Part shown: positions 24,721-34,395 of the stretch, piece after piece
Position numbering within the stretch: position 1 is the stretch's first letter
How the letters are laid out: the number at the start of each line of letters is the position of its first letter
NCBI GenBank assembly: GCA_013285405.1
Contig: CP053446.1
Location: 1,091,985 to 1,155,984, forward strand
Origin: Ignavibacteriota bacterium
GTDB taxonomy: Bacteria > Bacteroidota > Ignavibacteria > Ignavibacteriales > Ignavibacteriaceae
Direction of reading: 5' to 3'
Length of the DNA stretch: 64,000 bases
Made by a program: the position numbers and the translations under genes
The notes under the pieces: model-generated
Told to the model about the DNA's origin: nothing
Database searches by the model: none
The model's input: only the letters and a program-made list of their open reading frames with translations

Positions 24721-26661
24721 CTAATTAAACAACTCCCACGCTAAACCGAATTTAATATTTCTTTCCGGCATTGGATAATAAGGAGTGATGTAGTATTCAT
24801 TGCCGAACAAATTCTCCCACTGAAAATAGAAGATCGCAACTTTTTTTATCTCACCTGCTAAATTAAAATCGAGTTTGTTTGTTGGTTCAACACTCCCAAC
24901 ACTACCCCAATAATCGAATGCTAAATCAGTTTTCCCCTTATAGTAAAATTTAAGTCCTGCTTTTAAATCAAGATTGGTATTAAAGAATAAATCGTTGATA
25001 TAAAGTCCTCCAACAAATTGCCACTCGGGTAGATTAACGGTTCTCATTTCATCAATTTCGAAATAGTAAGATGTGTTTGTTTCCAATAACAGGATCCAAA
25101 ATTTATAATTAAGTATTAAACCTAAACCTTTAACCGTTTGTATATAAAACCTCCAAGGAGGAATAATTTCAAGATGGCTTTCATAAAAGTGTTCATTATA
25201 AAAATATTTCGCATCAAATAGCAATTGCGAATTTTTATAACGAGTGCCTATTTCAAAAGCGGGAACATTTTCTTCTTCGGAGCGACTTTCTCTTAATGAG
25301 TAGCCAACATACAACGATTGATCATATTCAGGTAAAAATATTATATCAGCACCAATACCATTTAATCTAATTTCTTGTTTGTCCCAGTAATCAACTTCGT
25401 CCCAATAGTTTTGCTTATAGTATATGGATGTTTGAATATAATTATTAAAAAATGCTGCAGTCAGAACACCACCAAAGCTGAATCGTTTGAAAGTATCACT
25501 ATTTAAATAATTATCTTCTACCCAATATAACTCACTATTTGTACTCTCATAATCACCCAACACCTGCAAAGTAAAAATGCTTAATGTCTGTAAATAATTA
25601 ATCACCGTGCCAAAAGATTTGTTTGTATAATCTCGTCCAAAATTCAAACTATCTCTTATATTACGATATTCATCAAGTCCATATCGGTAATAAACTGTTA
25701 AATCCAACTGAGAATTATCAAACGGTTTTGCAAGCGTTCTTAACCCAACATTATGCTGCATTATATCAAGTTTCTGATTTGGATAAACAACCGGTGCGAA
25801 AATCGGATCATAAAGATCAGCGTTCGGATCATCAGAGCTTCTTGAAAGACTGTCATAATCAACTCCGCCGTTCAGACCTTGCTCTTTATCAACATAATAA
25901 TAATATGCCTGGAGATTTACTGAGTTCGATAAAAAATATTTCAGCTTTGTGTTAAACTGCCAGAGACTTAAATCAGTATTCGCGTAAGTTTCATCTTTTG
26001 ATCTGTTCGTCAATTGAAATGAGTAATTCCATCTTTTCGCAATCATAGCAGAAAATTTTCCATCAATCATTGCCTCGCCATCAGGGCCCTGATAATACTT
26101 GATTCTTGCATAAGGTACCGGAGGGATAAAGTCCCGTGTAATGAAATTAACTGTTACCGGATTGTTGTATGGTCCATACAAAAAGCCGCGCGGAGAAGGA
26201 ACAATTTCAATCGAATCAATATTTTCACTTTGTATGAGGTTAAGGTCAAGCGAGTTTGTGTAACGGTTATTCCAGAAAACTCCGTCCTGCAAATAGCTTA
26301 TTCCACTATTTCCCACACCGTAAATAAAAGTTTCATTTGGATAGCCGATAAATCCAAAGTCCTTAATAAAATTCAAATTGAAAGATCTCAACAAATCACC
26401 TGCGTACCGGTAGTTTTCAAACAAAAAGGTTCTTTTACTGATAATCGTACTCACATCAGTCAACGGGATTCCCTGAATTGGTATAAGTGTATCAACAATA
26501 GCGTTTATTGTAATAGTCGAATCAGAATGTGCTGTTGAATCAACAATTCCAACAAAATTTGTATCAGAACTGGCTGAATTTTTAAGATTTAATAAGGAAT
26601 CAACATCCTGAGGAAAGATAAAAGTTGTGAAAAGTACGAATGATGAAAGTAGTTTTAACAT
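24721..26661 (-). CDS. TonB-dependent receptor-like outer-membrane protein
   Basis: This 646-residue protein starts with a signal peptide (MLKLLSSFVLFTTFIFPQDV). A plug domain follows at about residues 85-170: AGDLLRSFNLNFIKDFGF, GNSGISYLQDGVFWNNRYT, and the conserved IDSIEIVPSPRGFLYGP. The rest is a beta-barrel rich in alternating aromatic strands, ending with a C-terminal region (FYFQWENLFGNEYYITPYYP and NIKFGLAWELFN) typical of outer-membrane receptors. There is no N-terminal carboxypeptidase-like domain. The ligand is unknown. It is transcribed alone, convergent with the LytTR regulator. Confidence 0.88.
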   Translation of the reverse strand: MLKLLSSFVLFTTFIFPQDVDSLLNLKNSASSDTNFVGIVDSTAHSDSTITINAIVDTLIPIQGIPLTDVSTIISKRTFLFENYRYAGDLLRSFNLNFIKDFGFIGYPNETFIYGVGNSGISYLQDGVFWNNRYTNSLDLNLIQSENIDSIEIVPSPRGFLYGPYNNPVTVNFITRDFIPPVPYARIKYYQGPDGEAMIDGKFSAMIAKRWNYSFQLTNRSKDETYANTDLSLWQFNTKLKYFLSNSVNLQAYYYYVDKEQGLNGGVDYDSLSRSSDDPNADLYDPIFAPVVYPNQKLDIMQHNVGLRTLAKPFDNSQLDLTVYYRYGLDEYRNIRDSLNFGRDYTNKSFGTVINYLQTLSIFTLQVLGDYESTNSELYWVEDNYLNSDTFKRFSFGGVLTAAFFNNYIQTSIYYKQNYWDEVDYWDKQEIRLNGIGADIIFLPEYDQSLYVGYSLRESRSEEENVPAFEIGTRYKNSQLLFDAKYFYNEHFYESHLEIIPPWRFYIQTVKGLGLILNYKFWILLLETNTSYYFEIDEMRTVNLPEWQFVGGLYINDLFFNTNLDLKAGLKFYYKGKTDLAFDYWGSVGSVEPTNKLDFNLAGEIKKVAIFYFQWENLFGNEYYITPYYPMPERNIKFGLAWELFN

Positions 26662-26893
26662 TAATTGTACTTTGAGAAAAATTCTTGAGTTAACATAGAC
26701 AAGATAGAGAATAAAAAAAAGAGCGAAAAATCTTAACTGTAATATACTGAAGCCTCAGTGAAGCCAATTCTCATCCTGAGCCGTATTTACAGGGGTTTAC
26801 TGGTAATTAATTTTAAAAAATAATTTTGTTTCAAATAAATATTAATTATTTTTCGCAGGTAATAATCAATAACATTTAATCGGAGGGATCAAC

Positions 26894-27175
26894 ATGGCTA
26901 AATCAATGACGAAGAGTCAAATCATTGCTCATCTTGCTGCCAAGACAAAAACCACAAAAAAAGTTTCAGCTCAGTTTTTAGATGAACTGGTAAAACTTTC
27001 ATACAAGGAAGCAAAAAAAGAATTTGTATTACCAGGTCTTGGTAAACTCAAAGTTGCACAAAGAAACCAGAGAATGGGAAGAAATCCTGCCACCGGCGAA
27101 TCGATTGTTATTCCGGCAAGAAAAGTTTTGAAATTCAGAGTATCAAAAGCAGCTAAGGATGCAATCCTGAAATAA
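26894..27175 (+). CDS. HU-family DNA-binding protein
   Basis: This 93-residue histone-like protein has the HU pattern: N-terminal helices (MTKSQIIAHLAAKTKTTKK, FLDELVKLSYKEAKKEF), the turn VLPGLGKLKVAQR, the DNA-intercalating arm with RNPATGESI, and the closing KVLKFRVSKAAKDAIL. A strong ribosome-binding site, GGAGGG, lies 7 bp before the ATG. A possible TTTG/TATTTTTC promoter pair lies about 40-70 bp upstream, but it is weak. The gene is monocistronic with its own terminator. Role: chromosome compaction and DNA bending. Confidence 0.95.
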   Translation: MAKSMTKSQIIAHLAAKTKTTKKVSAQFLDELVKLSYKEAKKEFVLPGLGKLKVAQRNQRMGRNPATGESIVIPARKVLKFRVSKAAKDAILK

Positions 27176-27198
27176 GCCGGCATTTTTATTTTGTTTTT

Positions 27199-27235
27199 AG
27201 CGAAGGATAAGTAATTGTTCTTCGCTTTTTTATTT
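27199..27235 (+). terminator. Intrinsic terminator of the HU gene
   Basis: AGCGAAG and CTTCGCT form a 7-bp stem around a 14-base loop, followed by TTTTTTATTTT. Confidence 0.85.
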
Positions 27236-27290
27236 TATAGAAATTCTATGAACAATATTAGATAGAGAATTGATTTTTTGCGCTGAGTAG

Positions 27291-27461
27291 TTCAGAGATG
27301 TTTTGACCAGACACACACTCGCAGAACACAGACCTGATGATACGCACTTTCAGAAAAAAAGAATTGAAAAGAAGCTGATTGAGGCAACAAAAAGACTTCC
27401 AGCAGAAACAAAACTTATTTTACTTTCAGCGCCGACAGCTGTTGATGAACATCTAAAATAA
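27291..27461 (+). pseudogene. Coding remnant of unknown family
   Basis: After a stop codon at 27288, a 56-codon open stretch runs to a TAA at 27459. It has protein-like composition, with RHTLAEHRPDDTHFQKKRIE, KKLIEATKRLPAETKLILL and SAPTAVDEHLK. There is no good start codon and no ribosome-binding site. I cannot assign a family. It looks like the surviving 3' end of a deleted gene, as seen elsewhere in this window. Confidence 0.4.
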
Positions 27462-27569
27462 TTTTTCATTTAGATAAGGATTGTTATGATGTTTGAGGAA
27501 TTTTTCATTTCATATCATTAACTTTGTTCAGCCAATCATAAATTATTGTTCAACTTAACTCCGGTTCAA

Positions 27570-29960
27570 ATGAAAAATATTTTTTATCTCCCATTATTGC
27601 TTTTAATCATTTTCGGTTGCTCACAAAATCACACTAACAAGATCACAGATATAATCCAGCCAATCAATCTTGAAGAAGGAATTGAAAAGGAAGTTGTTAT
27701 CAGCGATTTGTTTTATGCACCGAGTTACAATTTGACTTTCTCTCCAAATGAAAATCTGATTATCGTTCACGATACAGTAAATAACATTTTAAAGTTAAAA
27801 GCAAAAGAGGGTTTTACAGGGCTGGATCTTTTACAGTTCTCTTGTGATAACCAGCAATATTACATTCCATTCAAGCTTGAACCAAGAAAAAAATATCTTT
27901 TCTCTTATAAACCAAAAGGAAAACCAAAGCAGGTAAACTTATTTGGTCAATTCAATAGCTGGGACAGATCAAGTCTTCCTATGAGCGATGACGATAAAAA
28001 CGGAATATTTGAGATAAGTATTCCACTCGATCCGGGCAGATATGAATACAAATTTTTTGTTGACAGAAAAGAATTGATTGATCCGCAAAATCCGGTTAAG
28101 GTTCCGAATGGTCTGGGAGATTATAATTCGGTTATCATTATTAGTTCGGATAATAAAGCCAGACTTTATCTTCATACTTTAAATTATGAAACCGACGACC
28201 AGTTAAAAGAGTACAATTACTATTATGAAAATCATTCATCTGGCAGCATCAATGAATCAAATATTGTTGCTTTACTTGATAATCAGATTATTAATCCAAC
28301 ATTGATTAAGGTCGATGGCAATAAAATAACTTTAATGTTCCATGACGATATAATCGAAGGAGAAAGATTAATAAGAATCGCAGTAAAGCAAAACGGAAAG
28401 TTTTCAAATATTCAATCAACGAGAATAATTGACGGTCAACCTATTAATAAAAAATCACCACAAAGCTGGTATGATGCAATAATATATTCACTTATGATTG
28501 ATCGTTTCAGCAACGGTGATCCGACAAATGATAATCCCATAAAACACGATTCTCTTTTTTCTCCTGCAAATTATAACGGCGGCGATTTTCAGGGAATCAT
28601 AAACAAAATAAACGAAGGTTACTTTAATCTGCTCGGAATTAACACTTTCTGGATTTCTCCGATAGTTGATAACACAAACAAAGCTTACCGTGAATATCCT
28701 CCACCACACAGATATTATACGGGCTATCATGGTTACTGGCCAATTTCATTGCAGGGAGTTGAAGAACATTTTGGAAGTTTAAATCTGGCAGAAGAGCTGA
28801 TTAATAAATCACATAAAAATAAAATAAAAGTGCTGCTTGATTTTGTGGCTCATCATGTTCACGAAGAGAACCCGCTATGGAAAGAGCATCGTGATTGGTT
28901 CGGAGATCTTGAACTTCCAGACGGAAGAAAAAATCTGCGCCTCTGGGATGAATATCGTTTGACTACCTGGTTTGAACCATATATGCCCTCATTCGATTAT
29001 ACAAAATCGAAAGAAGCATTGGAAACAATGACAGATAATGCAATCTGGTGGCTGCAAGAAACTAACGCTGATGGATTCAGGCACGATGCAGTCAAGCATG
29101 TTCCGAATGAGTTTTGGCGTCTGCTCACAAAAAAGTTAAAAGAAAAAATCGAAGTGCCTGATCAGACTCAGGTTTTTCAAATCGGCGAAACTTTCGGGGG
29201 ATTTGATCTCATTAGTTCATACGTAAACAACGGGCAATTGAATTCTCAATTCAATTTTAATTTGTACGATACAGCAATTCCGGTTTTTCTCAACCCGGAA
29301 ATTTCATTTGAACTGCTCGACAACCAGATGCAGAAAACTTTTCAGGTATATGGCGTAAATCATTTGATGGGAAATCTTGTAAGCAGTCATGACAAAATTC
29401 GTTATATGGCGTATGCTGATGGAGATCTTGAAATAAATGACGGCAGAGCAAGTGAGTTTGCGTGGACAAATCCGCCAAAGGTTGACCATCCTTCAAGTTA
29501 TGATAAACTCAAATTACATCTTGCATACATTTTAACAATTCCCGGAGTTCCTGTAATTTATTATGGTGATGAAATCGGAATGACCGGAGCTTCTGATCCT
29601 GATAACAGAAGGATGATGAGATTCGATAATGATCTGAATGAATATGAAAAGCAGACTTTCAAAGATGTGAGTAAAATAATTCACTCCAGAAGTGATCATT
29701 CATCATTACGTTACGGAGATTTCCTCACTCTTCAGGCGGATAAAAACATTTATGCTTATTTACGATCAGACTTGAACGAAAGGATACTTGTCATCCTGAA
29801 CAAGAGCGAAAAGGAACAGCAAGTCAACCTTACTCTTCCGGATATTTATAACATAAAGACTGCAAACGATGTTATATCTGCTGATTCTTTTCAGGTTAAA
29901 GATGGTAGTATTTCCTTCGCTGTAAAAGGTATTGGGTACAGAATATTAAAATTAGAATAA
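27570..29960 (+). CDS. GH13 alpha-amylase-family lipoprotein
   Basis: The start is ATG 27570, giving a lipoprotein signal, MKNIFYLPLLLLIIFGCSQN, with the lipobox Cys at residue 17. At about residues 105-180 there is a CBM48-type domain (VNLFGQFNSWDRSSLPM, YEYKFFVDRKELIDPQNP). The catalytic (beta/alpha)8 barrel begins near residue 300 with WYDAIIYSLMIDRFSNGD. The GH13 triad is visible: nucleophile Asp in DGFRHDAVKHV, acid/base Glu in IGETFGG, and Asp in LVSSHDKIR. The C-terminal beta domain ends the protein. The likely activity is on maltodextrins or cyclodextrins at the cell surface or periplasm. The DUF1697 gene overlaps its stop codon. Confidence 0.93.
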   Translation: MKNIFYLPLLLLIIFGCSQNHTNKITDIIQPINLEEGIEKEVVISDLFYAPSYNLTFSPNENLIIVHDTVNNILKLKAKEGFTGLDLLQFSCDNQQYYIPFKLEPRKKYLFSYKPKGKPKQVNLFGQFNSWDRSSLPMSDDDKNGIFEISIPLDPGRYEYKFFVDRKELIDPQNPVKVPNGLGDYNSVIIISSDNKARLYLHTLNYETDDQLKEYNYYYENHSSGSINESNIVALLDNQIINPTLIKVDGNKITLMFHDDIIEGERLIRIAVKQNGKFSNIQSTRIIDGQPINKKSPQSWYDAIIYSLMIDRFSNGDPTNDNPIKHDSLFSPANYNGGDFQGIINKINEGYFNLLGINTFWISPIVDNTNKAYREYPPPHRYYTGYHGYWPISLQGVEEHFGSLNLAEELINKSHKNKIKVLLDFVAHHVHEENPLWKEHRDWFGDLELPDGRKNLRLWDEYRLTTWFEPYMPSFDYTKSKEALETMTDNAIWWLQETNADGFRHDAVKHVPNEFWRLLTKKLKEKIEVPDQTQVFQIGETFGGFDLISSYVNNGQLNSQFNFNLYDTAIPVFLNPEISFELLDNQMQKTFQVYGVNHLMGNLVSSHDKIRYMAYADGDLEINDGRASEFAWTNPPKVDHPSSYDKLKLHLAYILTIPGVPVIYYGDEIGMTGASDPDNRRMMRFDNDLNEYEKQTFKDVSKIIHSRSDHSSLRYGDFLTLQADKNIYAYLRSDLNERILVILNKSEKEQQVNLTLPDIYNIKTANDVISADSFQVKDGSISFAVKGIGYRILKLE

Positions 29961-30502
29961 TGAAAAAATATATTGCATTGCTGAGAGGAATTAATGTAAG
30001 CGGACAAAAGCTAATCAAAATGTCCGAGTTGAGAACATTGTTTGAAAAAGCCGGTTTGCAGAATGTTCAAACTTACATACAAAGCGGAAATATAATTTTT
30101 TCAAGCAAAGAAAAATTATCCGGAAAAATTAGCCAGAATATTTCCTCGGCAATAAAAAAGAAATTCGGCTTTGACGTTCACGCAATTGTTTTGACTCCGG
30201 GAGAGCTTGATAAAGTGATTTTAAGCAATCCATTCATAAAAACGCAAAAGGAATCTGACAAACTTTATATCATTTTTCTTTCGTCAATTCCTTCAAAAGA
30301 TAATGTTAACAGAATTATTGCTGCCGAATATTTTCCGGAAGAATATATCGTTGATGGGAAATGTATTTATCTTTTCGTGCCAAATGGCTATGGCAAAGCA
30401 AAACTAAATAATAATTTTTTCGAGAATAAACTTAAAGTTTTCGGAACTACAAGAAATTTAAAAACACTCAATGCATTAATTGAGTTAACTAAATTGCACT
30501 AA
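29960..30502 (+). CDS. DUF1697 family protein
   Basis: This 180-residue protein has the full family signature: YIALLRGINVSGQKLIKMSE, LRTLFEKAGLQNVQTYIQSG, and NIIFSS. The second half has LYIIFLSSIPSK and a closing TTRNLKTLNALIEL. DUF1697 proteins are common, soluble and of unknown function. The ATG overlaps the last base of the amylase stop, so the two are coupled, although a functional link is not evident. Confidence 0.92.
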   Translation: MKKYIALLRGINVSGQKLIKMSELRTLFEKAGLQNVQTYIQSGNIIFSSKEKLSGKISQNISSAIKKKFGFDVHAIVLTPGELDKVILSNPFIKTQKESDKLYIIFLSSIPSKDNVNRIIAAEYFPEEYIVDGKCIYLFVPNGYGKAKLNNNFFENKLKVFGTTRNLKTLNALIELTKLH

Positions 30503-30572
30503 ATCATTTAAGACGTTTTGTTAAGTTAACATTTGAAAATTAAATCATTATTTGATTTTAAAAGGAATAAAA

Positions 30573-31898
30573 GTGAAAAAAGTAATTTTGGGGATAATTG
30601 CTATCATACTTGTTGTAACCTGCAGCGAAAAAAAAGAACAGAGACTGAAAAGTGATCTCGAAATAAAAATGAATTCAATTGCCGAAGGATATGTTAAGCT
30701 GGTCCTCGAAGTTGGGAAATACGATCCGAACTTTGTTGATGCATATTACGGACCGAAAGAATGGAAACCCAAAGAGGGAAACATTCCATTTGATTCAACT
30801 GCAAATTTAAAATTAATCTCCTCTGCCGATTCTCTTTTAAATGAACTTGAACTGTTAAGTGAATACAATGCAACAGAACTTGAAACTCTCAGATATAGAT
30901 ATTTATACAAACAACTTTTTGCAGTAAAAACAAAAATTATTGTTTTAAATGGTTCCTTACTTCCGTTCAACCTTGAGTCAAGAGCTTTTTATGATGTTTC
31001 ACCTCTTGAAACAGATGAAAAAATTTTTCAGAACATATTGGATGAACTTGACAAGATCCTGCCGGGTAAAGGTGATGTTATCGAAAGGTATTTAAACCTC
31101 AGGCACAAATTTGAAATACCAAAAAACAAAATTGCTGATGTGTTTGATGCGGCAATTAAAGAATGTAAAAGCAGAACAAGTAAGTTCATCAATCTGCCTG
31201 CTGGCGAAAAATTTAAAGTCGAATATGTAACCCAAAAACCATGGGGCGCATATAACTGGTACAAGGGAAACCTATTTAGTGTAATTCAAGTTGCAGTCGA
31301 TTTTCCTGTTTACATTGATCGAGCCGTAGGACTTGCTGCGCACGAAGGATACCCAGGACATCATGTTTACAATATTCTTATGGAAAAAAATCTGGTGAAA
31401 GATAAAGGCTGGATGGAATACACTGTATATCCGCTTTACTCTCCTCAGTCTTTAATAGCCGAAGGATTAGCTGTCTATGGCGAGGAATTGCTTTTTCCGG
31501 GCAATGAGCGGAGAAGATTTGAAAAAGAGGTTTTGTTCCCAATTGCAGAGCTTGATACTGCTGATGCCGATGTGTATTTCAAAGCCCTTGAGCTGCAGGA
31601 TAAACTTGATGGTTCATCAATTCTTGCTGCAAAAAATTATCTAAACGGTGATTGGACAAAAGAAGAAACTCTTGCCTGGATACAAAAGTTTCAGTTAATG
31701 ACAAAAGAGAGAGCAGAGAAATATCTATCATTCATTGAAACATACAGAAGTTACGTTGTTACCTACCACACAGGTAATGTAATAATTAACAATTATATTG
31801 AAAGAAATGGTGGAACGAAGGATAACCTCGCACGGAAATGGGAACTTTTTAATGAGCTGAATTCAACTCCTCAAACACCATCAGGATTGATTGATTAA
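30573..31898 (+). CDS. DUF885-family lipoprotein, putative metallopeptidase
   Basis: The GTG at 30573, with an AAAGGAAT ribosome-binding site, gives a lipoprotein signal (MKKVILGIIAIILVVTCSEK, lipobox Cys). An upstream TTG at 30552 is rejected. The roughly 420-residue mature protein is helical and contains AAHEGYPGHHVYNILME, matching the HExxH-like zinc site of DUF885, followed by LIAEGLAVYGEELLF with the downstream Glu. These proteins are distant relatives of M2/M32-type metallopeptidases. The substrate is unknown. Its stop overlaps the stop of the convergent DUF4922 gene by 4 bp. Confidence 0.88.
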   Translation: MKKVILGIIAIILVVTCSEKKEQRLKSDLEIKMNSIAEGYVKLVLEVGKYDPNFVDAYYGPKEWKPKEGNIPFDSTANLKLISSADSLLNELELLSEYNATELETLRYRYLYKQLFAVKTKIIVLNGSLLPFNLESRAFYDVSPLETDEKIFQNILDELDKILPGKGDVIERYLNLRHKFEIPKNKIADVFDAAIKECKSRTSKFINLPAGEKFKVEYVTQKPWGAYNWYKGNLFSVIQVAVDFPVYIDRAVGLAAHEGYPGHHVYNILMEKNLVKDKGWMEYTVYPLYSPQSLIAEGLAVYGEELLFPGNERRRFEKEVLFPIAELDTADADVYFKALELQDKLDGSSILAAKNYLNGDWTKEETLAWIQKFQLMTKERAEKYLSFIETYRSYVVTYHTGNVIINNYIERNGGTKDNLARKWELFNELNSTPQTPSGLID

Positions 31899-32911
31899 CT
31901 TAGATCCTTTTTAATTTCTTCTTCCAGTAAAAGAAATGTCTTTTTATCAAGAGATACTTCATTAAATATTTGGCTGAGAATACTTTTATCAATCTTTATA
32001 TAATCTTCTTCCCTGGGAGTAACTACAATTCCTCCAATATCAATTGCTGCCGGACTAATTAATATTTTTTCAGGATCATTTTTATAAAAACATTCTGGTC
32101 TGTGTTTGTTTCTCAAAAAAATTATCAGGTACCATCCAAAATCAATATGGTAAAAGCTTAAAATATTCATCATTGGCTCAGGATTAACACCGACAAGTTT
32201 TTGATAGTTTTTATAAATTAAGTGAAATGCTTTTTCAATTTCGAGTTTATCCATTGATTCAATAAAAATTATTTTTCTCAAACCATCATCAATAAAAGAA
32301 GTAGTAACAGATTCATCGTCCTGAACTATCCTGCCAAAATCATTTTTTAACTGCTGAATATCATTTTCAATAGGGATAAAATTTTTTGTTCCTGCCTGAA
32401 AATGAAGATGATCCGGTGCTGAAGCACCACAAGCAGGTCCATTATAAACTAAACAATAACAGGGAAACAAACTGCTAATTTCAAGAAACGAATTGATTGA
32501 ATTAAATATTCTCTGAGGCTGGTGTTGAATTGAACTGATTGTAAAATGTTCTGGAAAAACAGGATACGGATTACACAAAAGAATGAAATCATCCGGCAGT
32601 AAAATTCCTTTTTGTTCATCAGGAAGATTTTCTAGACAAAGGAAGCACTTCCTTCTTTTTATTGTAGTGTCATCCACTTTCGCTGATGTTGATTTTATTC
32701 TTTCAGAGTTAAATTGAACTATCATCTTGAAACTGTCGAACCAAAAAGATTTTGTCTTTACTTTATCACGCATCTCATAATTATTCTTCATCAGCAGCCA
32801 ATTACTCAACTGAGATTTAAACAAATATTCTGCTGCGGAAGAATAATCATGTTTATCGATTAAGAATTTAATCTGAGGATCTTCTAAAATTTTCTTTTCA
32901 ATTAATCTCAT
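31895..32911 (-). CDS. DUF4922 / HIT-superfamily nucleotidyltransferase-like protein
   Basis: This 338-residue protein has KRRKCFLCLENLPDEQKG with a Cys pair, LLCNPYPVFPEHFTI, and VYNGPACGASAPDHLHFQAG. The H-x-H-x-Q in the last motif (HLHFQ) marks the HIT-like phosphorylase/galactose-1-phosphate uridylyltransferase fold, near DUF4922 and GDP-L-galactose phosphorylase-like proteins. The likely chemistry is nucleotidyl transfer or phosphorolysis of a sugar-nucleotide (inference). It is the last gene of a tight four-gene operon, and its ATG overlaps the GT2 stop by one base. Confidence 0.8.
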   Translation of the reverse strand: MRLIEKKILEDPQIKFLIDKHDYSSAAEYLFKSQLSNWLLMKNNYEMRDKVKTKSFWFDSFKMIVQFNSERIKSTSAKVDDTTIKRRKCFLCLENLPDEQKGILLPDDFILLCNPYPVFPEHFTISSIQHQPQRIFNSINSFLEISSLFPCYCLVYNGPACGASAPDHLHFQAGTKNFIPIENDIQQLKNDFGRIVQDDESVTTSFIDDGLRKIIFIESMDKLEIEKAFHLIYKNYQKLVGVNPEPMMNILSFYHIDFGWYLIIFLRNKHRPECFYKNDPEKILISPAAIDIGGIVVTPREEDYIKIDKSILSQIFNEVSLDKKTFLLLEEEIKKDLS

Positions 32912-34389
32912 CAGTGTGCTTTCCTGTTTATCGCCTGGCGAAGCTGAATTTCTTTTGTTCGGAGCGAATCTTTATAAAAATTATTTGCATTCATTTTCTC
33001 TATTGTTAAAGATGCATCTGTGTTTCCTTCCCATCTTCTGCAGAGATAAATAGGCTCATAAATTCTTCCAATTTTGTATTGACGGGAAACAGCCAAACCA
33101 ACAGCATAATCTTCACCATAACTTACATTGGGAAATTTTATTTCTTTTATAATGGGAGTATAAAAAGCTCTCGGTGCGCCAAGACCGTTAATCCTGAGTG
33201 CATTGTTATGTCCGTTTTCATCCGTCCACTCACGATGATCAATCAGTCCGGGAGGTATTTCATTCAATTTGAAATCAGTGAGTTTATAACTACCGATGAC
33301 CATCGCACAGTTTTCATCATAAAATTTATTAACGATTTTCTGCAGAGAATTTTCGCTTGAATATAGATCATCGCTATCAAGCTGCACAGCAAATTTTCCA
33401 CATTCGGAGTGAAAGATCGCTTCATTCCAGCAGCCTCCGATTCCTAAATCAGTCCGTTCCGGAATAATATGAATAACGCGGTCGTCTTTTACAGTAATGC
33501 TTTTTATCTTTTCAGTTGTTCCGTCTTCTGAATAATTATCGACAACAATGACATTGAAATTAAAATTTGCTTTTTGATTTAAGACAGACTTTATTGCATC
33601 AGAAATTGTATTTACTCTATTCCTGACCGGGATTACTACTGATGCTTCATAAAGGAAAGAGCTGCTAAAATTAACTGGTTTTTTATTCCGGAAAGGAATA
33701 AATGAATTAATTTCTTCTAAATGATGAGTGAAAACTTTTTCCATTTCAATCTGCACTTCTCTGTTTCGTGGATCAACATAGTCGAACAGTTTATTTACTT
33801 CATCTTCATCGGAACTTAAAATAACAGAATAAAGTGGTTCGGGGATTCTGGTAACTTTAGCATATCTGGAAAGTGTAAGTCTTAAATCATACAACCCGGA
33901 ATAACGTAACACTGTTTGTTGAACATACAAATTTTGCAGAAATCTTTTTGCAATACCTGTGTTGATTAAACAACAATAACCAAAATCAAAATCGTCTCTT
34001 ACACTTCCCTGCTGATAATCAATTAATTGATGAAGAAAGAATTTATCTTTTTGCTTTTCATAATAATCTGAATAAATCCAACCTGAGTCCGATTGCTCTG
34101 CTTTGGAAATAAATTTTGCGATTGTGTCTTCTGTAATCTCAATCCGTCTGTTTCCATTAAGAAATAATAAATAAGTTGTTGATGCAGTTTCTATTATTTG
34201 GCGGATTATTTGATTTCCAAAAGGGTAATCAGTCTGGACTGAAGTATAATTGTTGCTATCAATTTTATTTTTATCAATAACTATAATTTTTTCAATGCTT
34301 GCTAAACTTTTTAAGCTATTAACTATTTGTTGTGATAAATCATAGTTGAACGAAAAGATTAGTGCTGTTATTTTTTGGTACGAGTTCAT
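32911..34389 (-). CDS. Glycosyltransferase family 2 protein with an extra N-terminal domain
   Basis: This 492-residue protein has its GT-A domain in the second half: [20 protein letters not shown], then [15 protein letters not shown], with the DxD-type motif [11 protein letters not shown] and a conserved CRRWEGN near the end. The first 240 residues ([33 protein letters not shown]) look like a degenerate second GT-A-like domain. There is no signal or transmembrane segment. The sugar donor is unknown. It lies between GT4 and DUF4922 in the operon. Confidence 0.85.
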   Translation of the reverse strand: MNSYQKITALIFSFNYDLSQQIVNSLKSLASIEKIIVIDKNKIDSNNYTSVQTDYPFGNQIIRQIIETASTTYLLFLNGNRRIEITEDTIAKFISKAEQSDSGWIYSDYYEKQKDKFFLHQLIDYQQGSVRDDFDFGYCCLINTGIAKRFLQNLYVQQTVLRYSGLYDLRLTLSRYAKVTRIPEPLYSVILSSDEDEVNKLFDYVDPRNREVQIEMEKVFTHHLEEINSFIPFRNKKPVNFSSSFLYEASVVIPVRNRVNTISDAIKSVLNQKANFNFNVIVVDNYSEDGTTEKIKSITVKDDRVIHIIPERTDLGIGGCWNEAIFHSECGKFAVQLDSDDLYSSENSLQKIVNKFYDENCAMVIGSYKLTDFKLNEIPPGLIDHREWTDENGHNNALRINGLGAPRAFYTPIIKEIKFPNVSYGEDYAVGLAVSRQYKIGRIYEPIYLCRRWEGNTDASLTIEKMNANNFYKDSLRTKEIQLRQAINRKAH

Positions 34390-34395
34390 CGTTCG

